Below, one piece after another: positions 47,122 through 58,500 of a stretch of DNA of 64,000 nucleotides. Origin of the DNA: Sphingobacteriales bacterium (GTDB lineage: Bacteria; Bacteroidota; Bacteroidia; Chitinophagales; Chitinophagaceae). The notes under the pieces were generated by a model, which saw only the letters and a list, made by a program, of their open reading frames with translations, made no database searches and was not told where the DNA came from. Location: contig JADJGB010000008.1 of assembly GCA_016708305.1 (NCBI GenBank), forward strand, positions 124,001 through 188,000. Reading direction: 5' to 3'. Position 1 is the first letter of the stretch; the number at the start of each line of letters is the position of its first letter. The position numbers and the translations under genes are program-made.

Positions 47122-47901
47122 ATGAAAATTATGAACCGTTTAGATAAATTATTTCAGCAAAAGCAAAAAAACATTCTCAATATTTACTGCACGGCAGGAT
47201 ATCCCCGCCTTGACTCCACTTTGTACATTATGAAAGCGCTGGAGGAAAGTGGAGCAGATATTATTGAACTGGGAATGCCCTACAGCGATCCTTTGGCTGA
47301 TGGCAAAACCATCCAGAACAGCAGCAGCATTGCGCTGAAAAATGGCATGACCATCAAAAAACTTTTTGAACAACTGAATGTTTTCAGAAGTGAGATTTCG
47401 ATTCCTGTAGTGCTGATGGGCTATATGAACCCGATTCTTCAATATGGATTTGAGAATTTTTGTGCCGATGCTGCCAATATTGGCATTGATGGTTTAATTC
47501 TGCCCGACCTTCCGGATCACGAGTTTGAAAAAGAATACCGAAATATCCTTGAAAAACATCATCTCAGTTTTATTTTCTTAGTTACGCCCGAAACCTCCGA
47601 AGAAAGGGTGCGAAAACTAGATTCACTTAGTTCGGGCTTTCTGTATGCCGTATCATCTTCTTCTACCACAGGAAACGAAAAGGACTTTGGAGCAGTGGTT
47701 ACATATTTGCAAAAACTGCAAAACTACAAACTGAAAAACCCGGTGCTGGTGGGCTTTGGCATTAAAAATAAACAAACATTTTCAGATGCCTGTTGTTATG
47801 CCAATGGCGCTATTATTGGTTCGGCGTTTATTAAGGCGATTGGAAAAACCGAGTCTGAAACAGATGCGGTCAAATTATTTGTAGAAAGTATTATTAATTG
47901 A
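47122..47901 (+). CDS. trpA: Tryptophan synthase alpha chain
   Basis: A 259-residue TIM-barrel protein. Catalytic Glu in DIIELGMPYSDPLADGKTIQ (with the conserved Asp in DPLADG), PVVLMGYMNPILQYG, and SGFLYAVSSSSTTG followed by PVLVGFGI (phosphate binding). It cleaves indole-3-glycerol phosphate into glyceraldehyde-3-phosphate and indole, which channels to TrpB. Start taken at ATG 47122; a second ATG nine bases later gives the same protein minus three residues. Frame intact. Confidence 0.96.
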   Translation: MKIMNRLDKLFQQKQKNILNIYCTAGYPRLDSTLYIMKALEESGADIIELGMPYSDPLADGKTIQNSSSIALKNGMTIKKLFEQLNVFRSEISIPVVLMGYMNPILQYGFENFCADAANIGIDGLILPDLPDHEFEKEYRNILEKHHLSFIFLVTPETSEERVRKLDSLSSGFLYAVSSSSTTGNEKDFGAVVTYLQKLQNYKLKNPVLVGFGIKNKQTFSDACCYANGAIIGSAFIKAIGKTESETDAVKLFVESIIN

Positions 47902-47957
47902 TAAAACAAAAACCTTAAAAATAACCTGATTCATCACCGGTTTTTAAATAAAACATT

Positions 47958-49024
47958 ATGAAACCTGCGCTATTTGTTTTTGCAATCCTGCTTCCTTTTT
48001 TCTCACTGGCACAAAAACTGAATATTGATGCTACAATCTCAGGTCTGGCCGATGATACAAAAGTGGTGTTGAATGACCTCGAAAATCCGGTAGAGCCGGT
48101 GGCGCAAGCGGTATCAAAAAATGGTAGCTTTCATTTGGCCGGAAAATTGGAAGGCCCTTCTCTGCTTGGATTGATGATAGGCAAGGACTTAAAAACCGCA
48201 ATTTTTTTGGGCAATGAAAATGTAAAAATATTGGGATCGGTGAATGACGACCCAGATAACTGGAAATATACCGGGTCCAGAACCCAAATTGATTTTATGA
48301 ATTTTCAGAATGATTTTGTACCGAAGTTCCAGGCGTTGAATTTACTGGCACAAAGGATTCAGATGGGTGATGAAAAGGCAAAACCGGCATTAGACTCTTC
48401 TATTGACATGCTACAAAATGATATTGATGATTTTATTAAAACCAGACCCTCTTCTCCGGTAAGTACATTGGTTGTTTTATCCACCATTGGGCTGACTGAA
48501 GATATTGCACTTCTTGAAAAGCGAGTCAATTTGCTAACCACTGAAGCAACCGGCAATGTATTTGGCGGCCATTTGAAAAAGCGCTTGTTGATGCGAAATT
48601 TAATGTCGTGGGGAGTGTGGCACTCGATTTTTCGCAGGCAGATGTGAACGGCAAACAGGTATCATTATCTCAGTTCAGAGGAAAATATGTGCTGATTGAC
48701 TTCTGGGCAAGTTGGTGCGGCCCTTGTCGACGTGAAAATAATAATTTAGTAAAAACCTTTAACAAGTATAAGGATAAAAACTTCACCGTTCTGGGTGTTT
48801 CGCTGGATGATGACAAAGACAAATGGCTGGCAGCTATTAAGAAAGATGAACTGACCTGGACTCAGGTCAGCGACCTCAAAGGTTGGGAAAATGAGGTGGC
48901 ACAGAAATACCGCATCACCGCTATACCGCGCAGCCTGCTTCTCAATCCTGAAGGAAAAATTGTAGCAAAGGATTTGCGTGGCGACGACTTAGACAACAAA
49001 CTGGAAGAACTGTTGGGCAGGTAA
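47958..49024 (+). CDS. TlpA-like thioredoxin-fold protein with N-terminal DUF4369-like domain, one frameshift
   Basis: Signal peptide (MKPALFVFAILLPFFSLAQK), then a beta-rich DUF4369-type region (about 20–120) and a helical linker. An A is missing in the run 48586–48590; restoring it reads HLKKALVDAKFNVVGSVALD and joins the C-terminal thioredoxin domain: LIDFWASWCGPCRRE with the redox pair WCGPC, and the cis-proline in RITAIPRSLLLNP. About 356 residues. Members are periplasmic disulfide reductases of the TlpA/ResA type. The frameshift is probably an artefact. Confidence 0.85.
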
Positions 49025-49117
49025 AGACTTTTCCAAAATTGACGGCTGAAATTATTTATTGCTATTATTGCAAAAATCCTTAATTTTCAGTAGAAATAAA
49101 ATCAATTCAAATACAGG

Positions 49118-49360
49118 ATGAATCGTTCGTCAAGAGATATTATATTTTTGATCAGAGAAACCGAACTTGATTCAATTGTGTTTGAAAAAGAAATTGAAAA
49201 TCTGCATCAGATTTTTGCCAGAACTGAAACCATCAGCCAGTTTTGCAGGGTACATGAGTCGGTAAACAGAAATTCAATCACTTCCAAAAGAACCAGGCTG
49301 ATGAAATATCTGCATGAAGAACAACACAAACCGTTCAGGTTTTTAATCAATAAAAATTAG
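49118..49360 (+). CDS. Hypothetical small protein
   Basis: An 80-residue, mostly helical and charged protein (IIFLIRETELDSIVFEKEIE, HEEQHKPFRFLINKN) without signal peptide or membrane helix. It sits 93 bases downstream of the thioredoxin-fold gene and convergent with the protease gene. I do not recognise it; codon use is ordinary for the region, which supports translation. Confidence 0.4.
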   Translation: MNRSSRDIIFLIRETELDSIVFEKEIENLHQIFARTETISQFCRVHESVNRNSITSKRTRLMKYLHEEQHKPFRFLINKN

Positions 49361-49401
49361 CACATTTTTCAAGGATTAATCTTCTCCGGTTCCTTACCTG
49401 T

Positions 49402-50990
49402 TTATTTGGCTTCCAATATTTTCATTGCTTTTTGTATTGCCGAATCCTTGCTGTTTAATACCTCGTAATATCCGTTATCCCGCCATCTGAACCTTGCTAA
49501 ATAAGCTTTCATTCTGTCTTCCACTTTTCCTTTTTCCAGTGCTGGAATAACAGATAAATTGACAGAGTCCTTTTGGCTCCAAGTTACAAACTTTTGCCAC
49601 ATTTCCTTTGACGGCTCAAAATTTCTGGAATACTCACTCACTGATTTATAAGGACTTAGTAAGGATTTGTTGTCTAAATAATAATGAAATACAAAGTCAT
49701 TGAAAGAGCCGTTAAAGTAAAGCTTGTTGATGTCGCGCGAGGCTCTGGTGGTATCCATGCCTACAAAAATATCAGGCATGATGCCGCCATTTCCATAAAG
49801 CTCTCTGCCGGAATGAGTTATATATTTTTTTCCTACATTTATTTTATTGCTATCCGCAAAAAATGCTTGTCCGTTGGCATAGCGCTCCCATACTTCATCC
49901 ATATACACTTTTTTGCCGGCGGCATAAGATTTTTGAATGCTTCTGCCTAATGGTGTGTAATATCTCGAAACCGTCAGTTTGAGGGCAGCGCCATCGCTCA
50001 ACTCAAAAATCTCCTGCACTAAACCTTTTCCAAAAGTACGTCGCCCGATAATGGCAGCCCTGTCCCAGTCCTGCAGTGCGCCTGCCACAATTTCGCTGGC
50101 ACTCGCCGAGAGGCCGTCAACCAGAATTGCCAATTTACCTTGTTCAAAAATTCCCGGTCGTTTGCACCTGTATTCCCTTTTGGCGCTGTTGGTTCCTTCA
50201 GTATAAACAATCAGCTTATCGCCGTCCAAAAATTCATCTGCAATTTCCACCGCCTGCTCCATATATCCACCGCCATTTCCTCGCAGGTCAAAAATCAAAT
50301 CCTTCATTCCCAGCTTTTTAAGGCTGTCCATATTCTCCATAAACTCGCGGTAGCTGGTAGAGGAGAATTTGTCAAGTTTCAGGTAGCCGGTTACTTTATC
50401 AATCATATATGCAGCCACCACGCTTGGTGTGGGTATATTTCCTCTTACCACAGTTATTGTTTGAAGGCTATTGTTTTTCAAAACCTGCAATAAGGCTTTA
50501 GAACCTCCTTCGCCACGAATTGCATTCTTTATTAAAGCAGAATTCATTCCGGTTCCGGTGAGGCCAATATCATTTACCCTTAAAATCTGGTCGCCTATCT
50601 GTATTCCTGCCTGATCACTCGGGCCGTCTTTTATTACGTAGGTAACATTTACGGTGTCTCTTGTAAGATTAAACTCTACGCCAATTCCCTGAAAATTACC
50701 CGAAAGATCTTCATTGGTTTCTTTCAGGTCAACAGGGGGGAGATAAACCGAATGTGGGTCCAGTTCGTTCATCATTTCCCTGATGGCATTGCTTTGAAGA
50801 GTGTCTATTCTTACGGAGTCAACATATTTCAGTTTTATGATATCCAGCGCTTCTTGTAGTGATGAGCCTTCGGTTTGCTCAAAAAACCGGTTTCAGGCTG
50901 CGATTTGCTAAATCTGTAGCCGATGTACATGCCAGCGATTAATACCAGAGAATATAATAATGGTTGCCAAACCTCAAGTTTCCTTTTCAT
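49402..50990 (-). CDS. C-terminal processing peptidase, S41 family, one frameshift
   Basis: True start is the ATG at 50988–50990 (MKRKLEVWQPLLYSLVLIAG, a membrane-anchoring or signal segment). A missing T in the run 50881–50886 breaks the frame; restored it reads QPETGFFEQTEGSSLQEALD and joins the main part. A PDZ domain follows (GNFQGIGVEFNLTRDTVNVT, DGPSDQAGIQIGDQILRVND), then the peptidase with the serine in DGLSASASEIVAGAL and the lysine in RTFGKGLVQ. These proteases act in the periplasm on protein C-termini. About 530 residues. Confidence 0.88.
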
Positions 50991-51175
50991 CAAAATTTAA
51001 AAAAAAATAATAAGGGGTGCAAATTACCCAAACTTTTGGGTTATTTGAAAGAAAAAGGGTTATGTTTTTAAAGATTTAACGGTTGTTATCTGCCAAATCT
51101 TCAAAATATGATATAATATTGGATTTTTCTTCAGATTTTAAACTTAAATTAGCAGTAATTTACTTTAATAAAAAT

Positions 51176-52024
51176 ATGTCATTAACACAACTGATAGCAG
51201 ATGCCGGCGCCACCAAAACCGAATGGTGTGTATTACAAAACGGCAAAACAAAAACTATCCTTACGGCGGGCATTAGCCCTTATTTTTTAAATACCGGTCA
51301 GATAACCGAACTTTTACAAAAGGAATTAATTCCTAAATTAAAGAAGTTCAATATTGACGTGATTCATTATTATGGCACCGGTTGCTTTAATCCTGAGAAT
51401 AAAAAAATAGTGAAAAAGAGCCTGCAAACCTTGTTTAAGGGGAAAAAAATAAATGTTACCCATGATGTAGAGGGGGCTGCAAAGGGCGCTTGCGTACACA
51501 AAAAAGGAATTGCCTGTATATTAGGAACAGGGTCCAGTTCTTGCTTTTATGATGGCAAAAAGATAACTATTAATCGTCCCGGTTTGGGCTATGTGCTGGG
51601 CGATGAAGGCAGTGGTGCATATCTGGGACGAAAAGTGATTCAATATTATTTGTACAACACTTTTGATGAAGATTTGCGTGCCAGATTTGATGCGGCTTAT
51701 GTTACCAATAAGACAGAAATTTTGGAAAATGTATATAAAAAGCCGTTGGCCAATCGGTATCTTGCCACCTTTGCCAAGTTTTTGGCAGAAAGCAGAGGTC
51801 ATTATATGATCGAAAACATAATTGAAGATGGGTTAAATGATTTCTTTTTTACTCACCTTTGCAAGTTTAATGAAGCCTGGAAATATCCTATAAATTTTGT
51901 CGGGGGTGTTTCTTATGGTTTCAGGGATGTTTTAAAAGAGCTTTGTGGCTTATATAATTTTGAGTTGGGCAGGGTATTGCAAAAGCCAATGATTGGATTA
52001 ATTGAATATCATTCAGTTTTATAA
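51176..52024 (+). CDS. BadF/BadG-type amino-sugar kinase
   Basis: Start at ATG 51176, giving MSLTQLIADAGATKTEWCVL; an in-frame upstream start would add an unlikely leader. ASKHA ATPase motifs: phosphate-1 IADAGATKTEW, ILGTGSSSCFYDGKK and GLGYVLGDEGSGAYLGRK. The family includes N-acetylglucosamine kinases and MurK, which phosphorylates both GlcNAc and MurNAc. The downstream neighbour, 15 bases later, is murQ, so a role in making MurNAc-6-phosphate for peptidoglycan recycling is a reasonable inference. 282 residues, normal length. Confidence 0.8.
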   Translation: MSLTQLIADAGATKTEWCVLQNGKTKTILTAGISPYFLNTGQITELLQKELIPKLKKFNIDVIHYYGTGCFNPENKKIVKKSLQTLFKGKKINVTHDVEGAAKGACVHKKGIACILGTGSSSCFYDGKKITINRPGLGYVLGDEGSGAYLGRKVIQYYLYNTFDEDLRARFDAAYVTNKTEILENVYKKPLANRYLATFAKFLAESRGHYMIENIIEDGLNDFFFTHLCKFNEAWKYPINFVGGVSYGFRDVLKELCGLYNFELGRVLQKPMIGLIEYHSVL

Positions 52025-52039
52025 AAAGGATGTAAATAT

Positions 52040-52866
52040 ATGTCTGGAGAAAAAATAACCGAGCAACCCAGTCGCTATGACCATTTAGAGAAAATGACGG
52101 TGCTGGAGCTATTAACTGCTATGAATCAGGAGGATAAAACAGTTCCTCTGGCTATCGAAAAAATTATTTCACAGATAGAGAAATTAGTAGAAAGTATTGC
52201 CGACAAAATGCTGGTTGGGGCAGATTGTTTTACATTGGGGCCGGTACCAGTGGCAGATTGGGCATACTGGATGCCAGTGAAATACCACCAACCTACGGGA
52301 TGCCTCCTGGTGTGGTGATTGGAATTATTGCAGGCGGCGATATTGCCATCAGAAACCCTGTAGAAAATGCGGAAGATAATGCCATGCAGGGTTGGCAAGA
52401 TTTGGAAAAGCATGAGATAAATGAGCATGATACCGTGGTAGGCGTAGCTGCAAGTGGCACTACGCCCTATGTAATAGGCGCCCTGAAAGAATGTCAGAAA
52501 AGAGGCATTACCACCGGAAGCATATCCTGCAATCCTGATGCTCCGGTTAGTCAGTACTCCGATTATCCGATTGAAGTAATTGTAGGTCCCGAATTTGTAA
52601 CCGGCAGTACCCGCATGAAGAGCGGCACCGCTCAAAAATTAGTGCTGAATATGATTTCTACTTCGGCTATGATTCAATTAGGCAGGGTAGAAGGAAACCG
52701 AATGGTAAATATGCAGCTTACTAATGAAAAATTAGTGGAGAGAGGCACCAAAATGGTGATGGAAAGAACCGGAATTGTTGATTACGAAAAGGCAAAAAAT
52801 TTACTCATAGAAAACGGAAGTGTAAAAAAAGCAATTGAGTTTTTCCAAAACAGCAAAACTGGTTAA
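52040..52866 (+). CDS. murQ: N-acetylmuramic acid 6-phosphate etherase, one frameshift
   Basis: N-terminal part (ITEQPSRYDHLEKMTVLELL) runs to about 52220, where a missing G (GTTGGGGCAG for GTTGGGGGCAG) shifts the frame. The rest contains FYIGAGTSGRLGILDASEIP, VGVAASGTTPYVIGAL and GSTRMKSGTAQKLVLN, all signatures of MurQ, plus ERTGIVDYEKAKNLLIENG. The enzyme cleaves the lactyl ether of MurNAc-6P, giving GlcNAc-6P, in the cytoplasm. Restored length about 276 residues, as in the family. Forms an operon with the kinase gene just upstream. Confidence 0.9.
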
Positions 52867-52871
52867 TCGCA

Positions 52872-53025
52872 TTAATAATATTTTTTAATTACTCCCAGTC
52901 CAAATAAGGCATAATCATATTTCACCGGATCGACAGAATCAAATTGTTTAAGTTGCTCCGTAAGTTCCAGCGCTGCCTTCCAGTCGTTTTGAGGGCGATT
53001 TAGCAGTTTAACCCCTAACCTCGGA
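52872..53025 (-). pseudogene. C-terminal remnant of a TIGR02757-family protein
   Basis: On the minus strand, reading toward 52872: RLGVKLLNRPQNDWKAALEL, TEQLKQFDSVDPVKYDYALF and GLGVIKKYY, matching the end of TIGR02757 proteins (NRxQNDW and DPVKYDFALFGLG). The rest of the gene is missing; upstream lies AT-rich sequence with TACGTA repeats (53026–53280) and no gene. It is probably a relic left when the flanking genes were rearranged. Confidence 0.75.
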
Positions 53026-53281
53026 AAAAAAATACGTATTAGAGAAAAAAAGGTGTAAAAATTCTTGTTATTTCAGGGATTTTTATTTTCTTTATAATAC
53101 GTAAATACGTAATATATATTAAAAAATCTGATTCTCCACGCCCGCTTTGGGCGATAAAGAATCGCAAGCCCGGCACCGAACTTCGGCGCATCAATACAGA
53201 TACTATCTGTATGAGTATAAAACAGTATATACTTTAGTTTCAGTTCATTAAAAGTTTATAAATGTTGGTTTGTTCAAAAAG

Positions 53282-53311
53282 AAAGTCTCGCAGTATGCGA
53301 GGCTTTTCTTT
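53282..53311. terminator. Bidirectional terminator downstream of uppP
   Basis: AAAGTCTCGCA at 53282–53292 pairs with TGCGAGGCTTT at 53296–53306 around GTA, with T's on the right and A's on the left, so it can serve the minus-strand uppP transcript. Confidence 0.7.
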
Positions 53312-53328
53312 AGCAATTTCAGAAGCAG

Positions 53329-54150
53329 TTATTGAATTATTTTGAGATATAATAGTACGAGTAATATTACTCCAGCAATTATCCGATACCATCCAAAGAA
53401 TTTGAATCCATGTTTTTTCAGGTACCCGATAAAAAACTTGATGGCAATTACCGCAACAACAAAAGCTACAACATTTCCCACTATAAAAGCAATTGTATTT
53501 TCCTGTGATTGCAATATGAGTTCGTAACCCTTACTAATTTCTCCATCAACAATCCATTTTTTTATAAAAATTGAGTATAATGTTGCTGCTGCCATAGTGG
53601 GCACTGCCAAAAAAAAGGAGAACTCGGCAGCCACATTACGAGTAAATTTCTGTTGCATCCCTCCTATTATCGAGGCTGCACTTCGGCTGACTCCGGGAAT
53701 CATGGCTATAGTTTGCCAAAGACCGGTCATAAAGGCATTTTTATAAGTTATTTCTTCATTGGTTTTCACTGTTGGATGGTTGAAAGCTTTGTCAATAAAC
53801 AATAATACAAATCCGCCCAATAACAACGAAACGGCAACCACAAGCGGGCTTTCCAGCATTTCGTCAATTTTATCAGAAAATAAATATCCTAAGATTAATG
53901 CTGGCACTACGCCCACAATCAACTTGACATAAAACTGCCATTTAGAGAAATCAAAAAATCGCTTCCAGTATAAGGCTACCACAGCCAGGATAGCGCCAAA
54001 TTGAATGGCTACTTCAAACAGTTTGGTAAATTCTTCTTTATTAATACCCATCAAAGCGCTGGTAATAATCATGTGCCCGGTGGAAGAAATGGGCAGATAT
54101 TCGGTAATCCCTTCTACAATAGCAATAATAATGGCTTCTATTAAATTCAT
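53329..54150 (-). CDS. uppP: Undecaprenyl-diphosphatase
   Basis: A 273-residue integral membrane protein (about 8 helices) with the two signature regions [20 protein letters not shown] and [16 protein letters not shown], whose Glu, Ser, His and Arg form the active site. It removes a phosphate from undecaprenyl pyrophosphate, recycling the lipid carrier of peptidoglycan synthesis and giving bacitracin tolerance. Starts at ATG 54150 and is read leftward together with the DUF3098 and ftsX genes behind it, the order seen in other Bacteroidota. Confidence 0.95.
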   Translation of the reverse strand: MNLIEAIIIAIVEGITEYLPISSTGHMIITSALMGINKEEFTKLFEVAIQFGAILAVVALYWKRFFDFSKWQFYVKLIVGVVPALILGYLFSDKIDEMLESPLVVAVSLLLGGFVLLFIDKAFNHPTVKTNEEITYKNAFMTGLWQTIAMIPGVSRSAASIIGGMQQKFTRNVAAEFSFFLAVPTMAAATLYSIFIKKWIVDGEISKGYELILQSQENTIAFIVGNVVAFVVAVIAIKFFIGYLKKHGFKFFGWYRIIAGVILLVLLYLKIIQ

Positions 54151-54224
54151 ATTTCTATTGTTAAAAAATTAAGGCGACACAATCAGTACCGCCTTTATAT
54201 ATTTTATAACTGATTGAAAAACAA

Positions 54225-54455
54225 CTATTTTTTAAAAATAGCAAATACCTCAACCGCCAACCCGATTAATATTAAAACCGGTGCTACAGTGATGCGGGTG
54301 GCGCTATAAACCGCACCGGCATCAAAAACTGCAGGATTGGCATTGCTTTTGCCGCCCGACATGAGCAACATGCCAATTGCAATGATGGAAACACCTGCTA
54401 GCATCCACATATAATTTGATTTATTGAACATTGTTGAAGAATTATTTTGACTCAT
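54225..54455 (-). CDS. DUF3098 small membrane protein
   Basis: A 76-residue protein with two hydrophobic segments (YMWMLAGVSIIAIGMLLMSG and ITVAPVLILIGLAVEVFAIF) and the conserved motif GGKSNANPAVFDAGAVYS between them, as in DUF3098. Lies between ftsX and uppP in a fixed order of the phylum. Function unknown. Confidence 0.85.
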   Translation of the reverse strand: MSQNNSSTMFNKSNYMWMLAGVSIIAIGMLLMSGGKSNANPAVFDAGAVYSATRITVAPVLILIGLAVEVFAIFKK

Positions 54456-54508
54456 TTTTTATAATTTAAATATGCAATTTAATTATTAGTTGTTAAATCA
54501 GTTTAATA

Positions 54509-55381
54509 CTAATATAAATCATCTAATTTTTTTGTTAAATACTTTAATACGCTTGTGTGGGTACTCACCAGCGTAATTAAAATGCCCAGAAAAAGCATAC
54601 TGCCAAACAAAAACAACAGTCTTCCTGCACTATGAATAGCTCGCAGTTCGGGAACAACACCTTCTGCTGTTTTAATCAATGCATAAACAACGATAATGGC
54701 AATAACTCCACTTATGGCTCCGTTAATTATTGCTCTTATATCCATCGGTTTGGTAATAAACCATCTTGTAGCGCCCACCATTTGCATCGTTTTAATGATA
54801 AACCGATTGCTGAACATGGCGAGCCTTATAGTATTGTCAATTAAAACAATAACGACTAACGATAATAATATTGCAATTGCAAATAATATCAGGCTTATTT
54901 TTTTGAGATTAGAATTAAGGTTGGCAACTAAACTCTCAGGGTATTTGACTTCCGTAACATAAGTTTGCTTCTCAAGATCAGTTTTAATGTTTTTAAGTGT
55001 ATCGCTTTCCACATAGTTTTTTTTCATACTGAAATCAATACTTTGCGGTAAAGGGTTTTCAGTCAAAATTCCATCCCAATCCTCATTCCCATCAGAAAGG
55101 TATTTTTTCTTTGCCATTTCCTTGGTAGTGAAAGTCATTTTTTTCACATAAGGCTTCGAGGCAATATACTGCACCAGTGCGGCGCTATCTGCCGGAGTGA
55201 TGGGTTCTCTCAGAAAAACATTCACTTCCACATTTTCCCTGAAATGCTCTCCGATCGCGGTTGTGTTGATTACCAACCAGCCAATTATACCCAAAACCAG
55301 AAGCACCAAAGTAACTCCCAGAATGGACATAAAATGAGATGGTTTACCTCTTTTTATTTTATTTTTTATTTCTTCTGCCAT
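54509..55381 (-). CDS. ftsX: Cell-division permease FtsX
   Basis: A 290-residue protein with four membrane helices: one near residues 18–40 (MSILGVTLVLLVLGIIGWLV), then a periplasmic domain (40–165, NVFLREPITPADSAALVQYI), then three helices (LILFAIAILLSLVVIVLI and two more). The MQMVGATRWFITKPM segment is the FtsX-type cytoplasmic coupling loop. FtsX works with the ATPase FtsE (not in the window) to regulate peptidoglycan hydrolysis at division. Head of the operon with the DUF3098 and uppP genes. Frame intact. Confidence 0.92.
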   Translation of the reverse strand: MAEEIKNKIKRGKPSHFMSILGVTLVLLVLGIIGWLVINTTAIGEHFRENVEVNVFLREPITPADSAALVQYIASKPYVKKMTFTTKEMAKKKYLSDGNEDWDGILTENPLPQSIDFSMKKNYVESDTLKNIKTDLEKQTYVTEVKYPESLVANLNSNLKKISLILFAIAILLSLVVIVLIDNTIRLAMFSNRFIIKTMQMVGATRWFITKPMDIRAIINGAISGVIAIIVVYALIKTAEGVVPELRAIHSAGRLLFLFGSMLFLGILITLVSTHTSVLKYLTKKLDDLY

Positions 55382-55513
55382 AAAAACTGTATCGCTTGAT
55401 ATTTCAATCGCCGCAAAATTAATGGTTTCGGGCTACAATGCTTAAATTTGCCGCCCTAAGTATTATTATAAAAAAGATAAACTTTTCAAATATCAGCAAG
55501 GGTTTTTATAGTT

Positions 55514-58500
55514 ATGGAATATAATTTTAATGAAATAGAAAAAAAATGGCAGAAAAAATGGGTTGATAATAAGACCTATGAAGTATCCAACGACAGTGAA
55601 AAGCCAAAATTTTATGTACTGGACATGTTTCCTTATCCAAGTGGGGCGGGTTTGCATGTGGGGCATCCGCTGGGTTATATTGCCAGCGATATTTATGCAC
55701 GATATAAGAGATTGAAGGGGTTCAATGTTTTGCATCCAATGGGATATGATGCTTTTGGCCTCCCCGCCGAACAATATGCCATCGAACATGGTATTCATCC
55801 TGCTGTTTCTACCGAAAATAATATTAATACCTTTCGTAAGCAATTAGACAATATTGGCTTTTGCTTTGATTGGAGCAGAGAAGTACGCACCAGCGACCCG
55901 AAATATTACAAATGGACTCAATGGATTTTTCTTCAGTTATACAAAAGTTGGTTCAACCGAAAAACCCAAAAAGCGGAACCCATAGAAAATCTGATAGAAA
56001 TTTTTACGTTTGAGGGAAATGTAGCACATCCGGTTCCAAATGAAAAATTCCATACTTCTGATTTTTCTGCCAAAGAATGGAAAAATTTTGATGATGCTAC
56101 ACAGCAGACGTTACTTATGGAATACCGCCTGGCCTATTGCGGCTATGGCGAAGTAAACTGGTGCGAAGCATTGGGCACTGTATTAGCAAATGATGAAGTT
56201 GTAAACGGGGCCAGTGAAAGAGGCGGCCATCCCGTCGTAAAAAAGAAGTTGCGCCAGTGGTACCTGCGGATTACCGAATATGCCGACAGACTATTAAAAG
56301 GTTTGCAGGAAGTAGATTTCAGCGAAGCGATGAAGGAAATGCAAACCAATTGGATTGGTAAAAGCTCTGGTGCAGAAATTGATTTTGAAATTAAAAGTGA
56401 GAAAATTACGCCTCACCCCCAACCCCTCTCCTCACAGAGAGGGGAGCGAGAAGCACCAGCAACAGAGACCGGGCATTATTTTAAAACAGCTACCGGCAAC
56501 TGGCAATTGTTAGAGGAGTTTGGACGTGAAAACCGTAAGCATGCAACTGAGGCTGAAGATGCGCTATGGCAAAAATTCGAAATAACCAATTGGGTGTCAA
56601 AGTCAGAAGACAACATGCAATAGGTGAGTATATTGTTGACTTTGCTATTTTGGAATATGACCTCGCTGTCGAAGTAGATGGCGAATATCATGAAGAAGAA
56701 CAACAAAAAATATATGATAAAGCGCGAACAAATTATTTGGATGAATTTGGTATCAAAGTCATCAGATTTACGAATGAAGAAGTGCTAAATAATCTTGATA
56801 GGGTTATCGAAACTATCAAAAATGCTATTAGGGAAGGAACCCTGAAGAAGGAGGCACCCCTTCTCCTCTCGGAGAAGGGGACGGGGGATGAGACGTTAAA
56901 TCTTCGCGTTTACACCACACGCCCCGACACCATTTTTGGAGTAGATTTTATGGTGATTGCCCCCGAACTTGATTTGGTAAATAAAATTAAATCTTCCGGT
57001 CAGACTGATGAAGTAGATAAATACGTAGCCTGGGTAAACAGTCGTAGCGAAAGAGAGCGGATGTCCGAGAAAAAATATCAGGAGTATTTACGGGTGGCTA
57101 TGCCGTGAATCCTTTCAATGGAAAAGAGATACCTATCTGGATTAGTGAATATGTTCTGGCGGGGTATGGTACCGGTGCGATTATGGCAGTGCCCTGTGGT
57201 GACGAACGCGACCATAAATTTGCACAATATTTTAATATTCCGATTACCAATATTATTGGGGAAGCATATAATGGATTAGAAGCAAATCCTACAAAGGAGG
57301 CTATTTTGGAAAACCCGGATTTATAAACGGAATGGTGATGAAAGATGCTATAGAAGTGGTGATAAATGAACTGGAAGCCAGAGGTATCGGGGTAAGAAAA
57401 ACCAATTACAAAATGCGCGATGCGGCATTCAGCCGTCAGCGATATTGGGGAGAGCCCTTCCCTATTGTGTGGAAAGACGGAATAGCCTATTCGTTAGATG
57501 AAAGCGTACTGCCACTGGAGTTGCCACAGGTAGAAAGTTATAAGCCAGATCCCGAAGGTGAGGGCCGCTTGCGAATATCCCCGAATGGGTTGCCAAAGAA
57601 TTAGAAACCAACACAATGCCCGGCTATGCAGGCAGCAGTTGGTACTTTTGCGCTATATGGATCCTCATAACGATAATGAGTTTGCCTCCAGAAAAGCAAC
57701 CGACTACTGGAATCAGGTAGATTTATATATTGGTGGCACCGAACACGCAGTTGGTCATTTATTATACAGCCGCCTCTGGACAAAGGTATTGCATGACCTA
57801 GGATACCTGAGTTTTGATGAGCCTTACAGAAGATTAGTAAATCAGGGCATGATTCAGGGAAGCAGCAGATTTGTGTACAGAATTCATGGGACTAAACATT
57901 TTGTTTCCTTAGGGCAAAAAGACAACTATAAGGTAGCACCATTGCATGTGGATGTGAATATTGTAGATGGAGTGGCGTTGAATATTGAAAAATTCAAACA
58001 ATGGAGAAATGGTGAATATGCCGATGCAGAGTTTATTTTGGATGAAGGTAAATACTTCTGTGGAAGTGAGGTAGAAAAAATGTCGAAATCCAAATTCAAT
58101 ACTGTAAACCCGGATGACCTTGTAGGAAAATATGGCGCTGATACCTTCAGAATGTATGAAATGTTTCTGGGACCGGTTGAAATCAGTAAACCTTGGAATA
58201 CTAAAGGAATTGAAGGAGTACATCGCTTTATCAAAAAACTTTGGAGATTGTTTTTTGATGAACAAAAAGGAGCTTTGTGGATTGAAGACAACCCCAACAG
58301 CAGCGAACTCAAATCGCTTCATAAAGCTATCAAAAAAATAGAAGAAGACACTGAACGTTTTAGTTTTAATACCGGCGTGAGTACATTCATGATATTGGTA
58401 AATGAACTTTCAGATCTCAAATGCCACAAAAGCAATTCTGGAACCCATGCTCATCATGTTGGCTCCGTATGCACCACATGCTGCTGAGGAATTGTGGCAT

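Noticed and set aside
56412..56892. Intein in LeuRS
   Set aside because: No Cys/Ser at the first insert position, no His-Asn at the end and no Hint-domain blocks; the ends are nucleic-acid inverted repeats.
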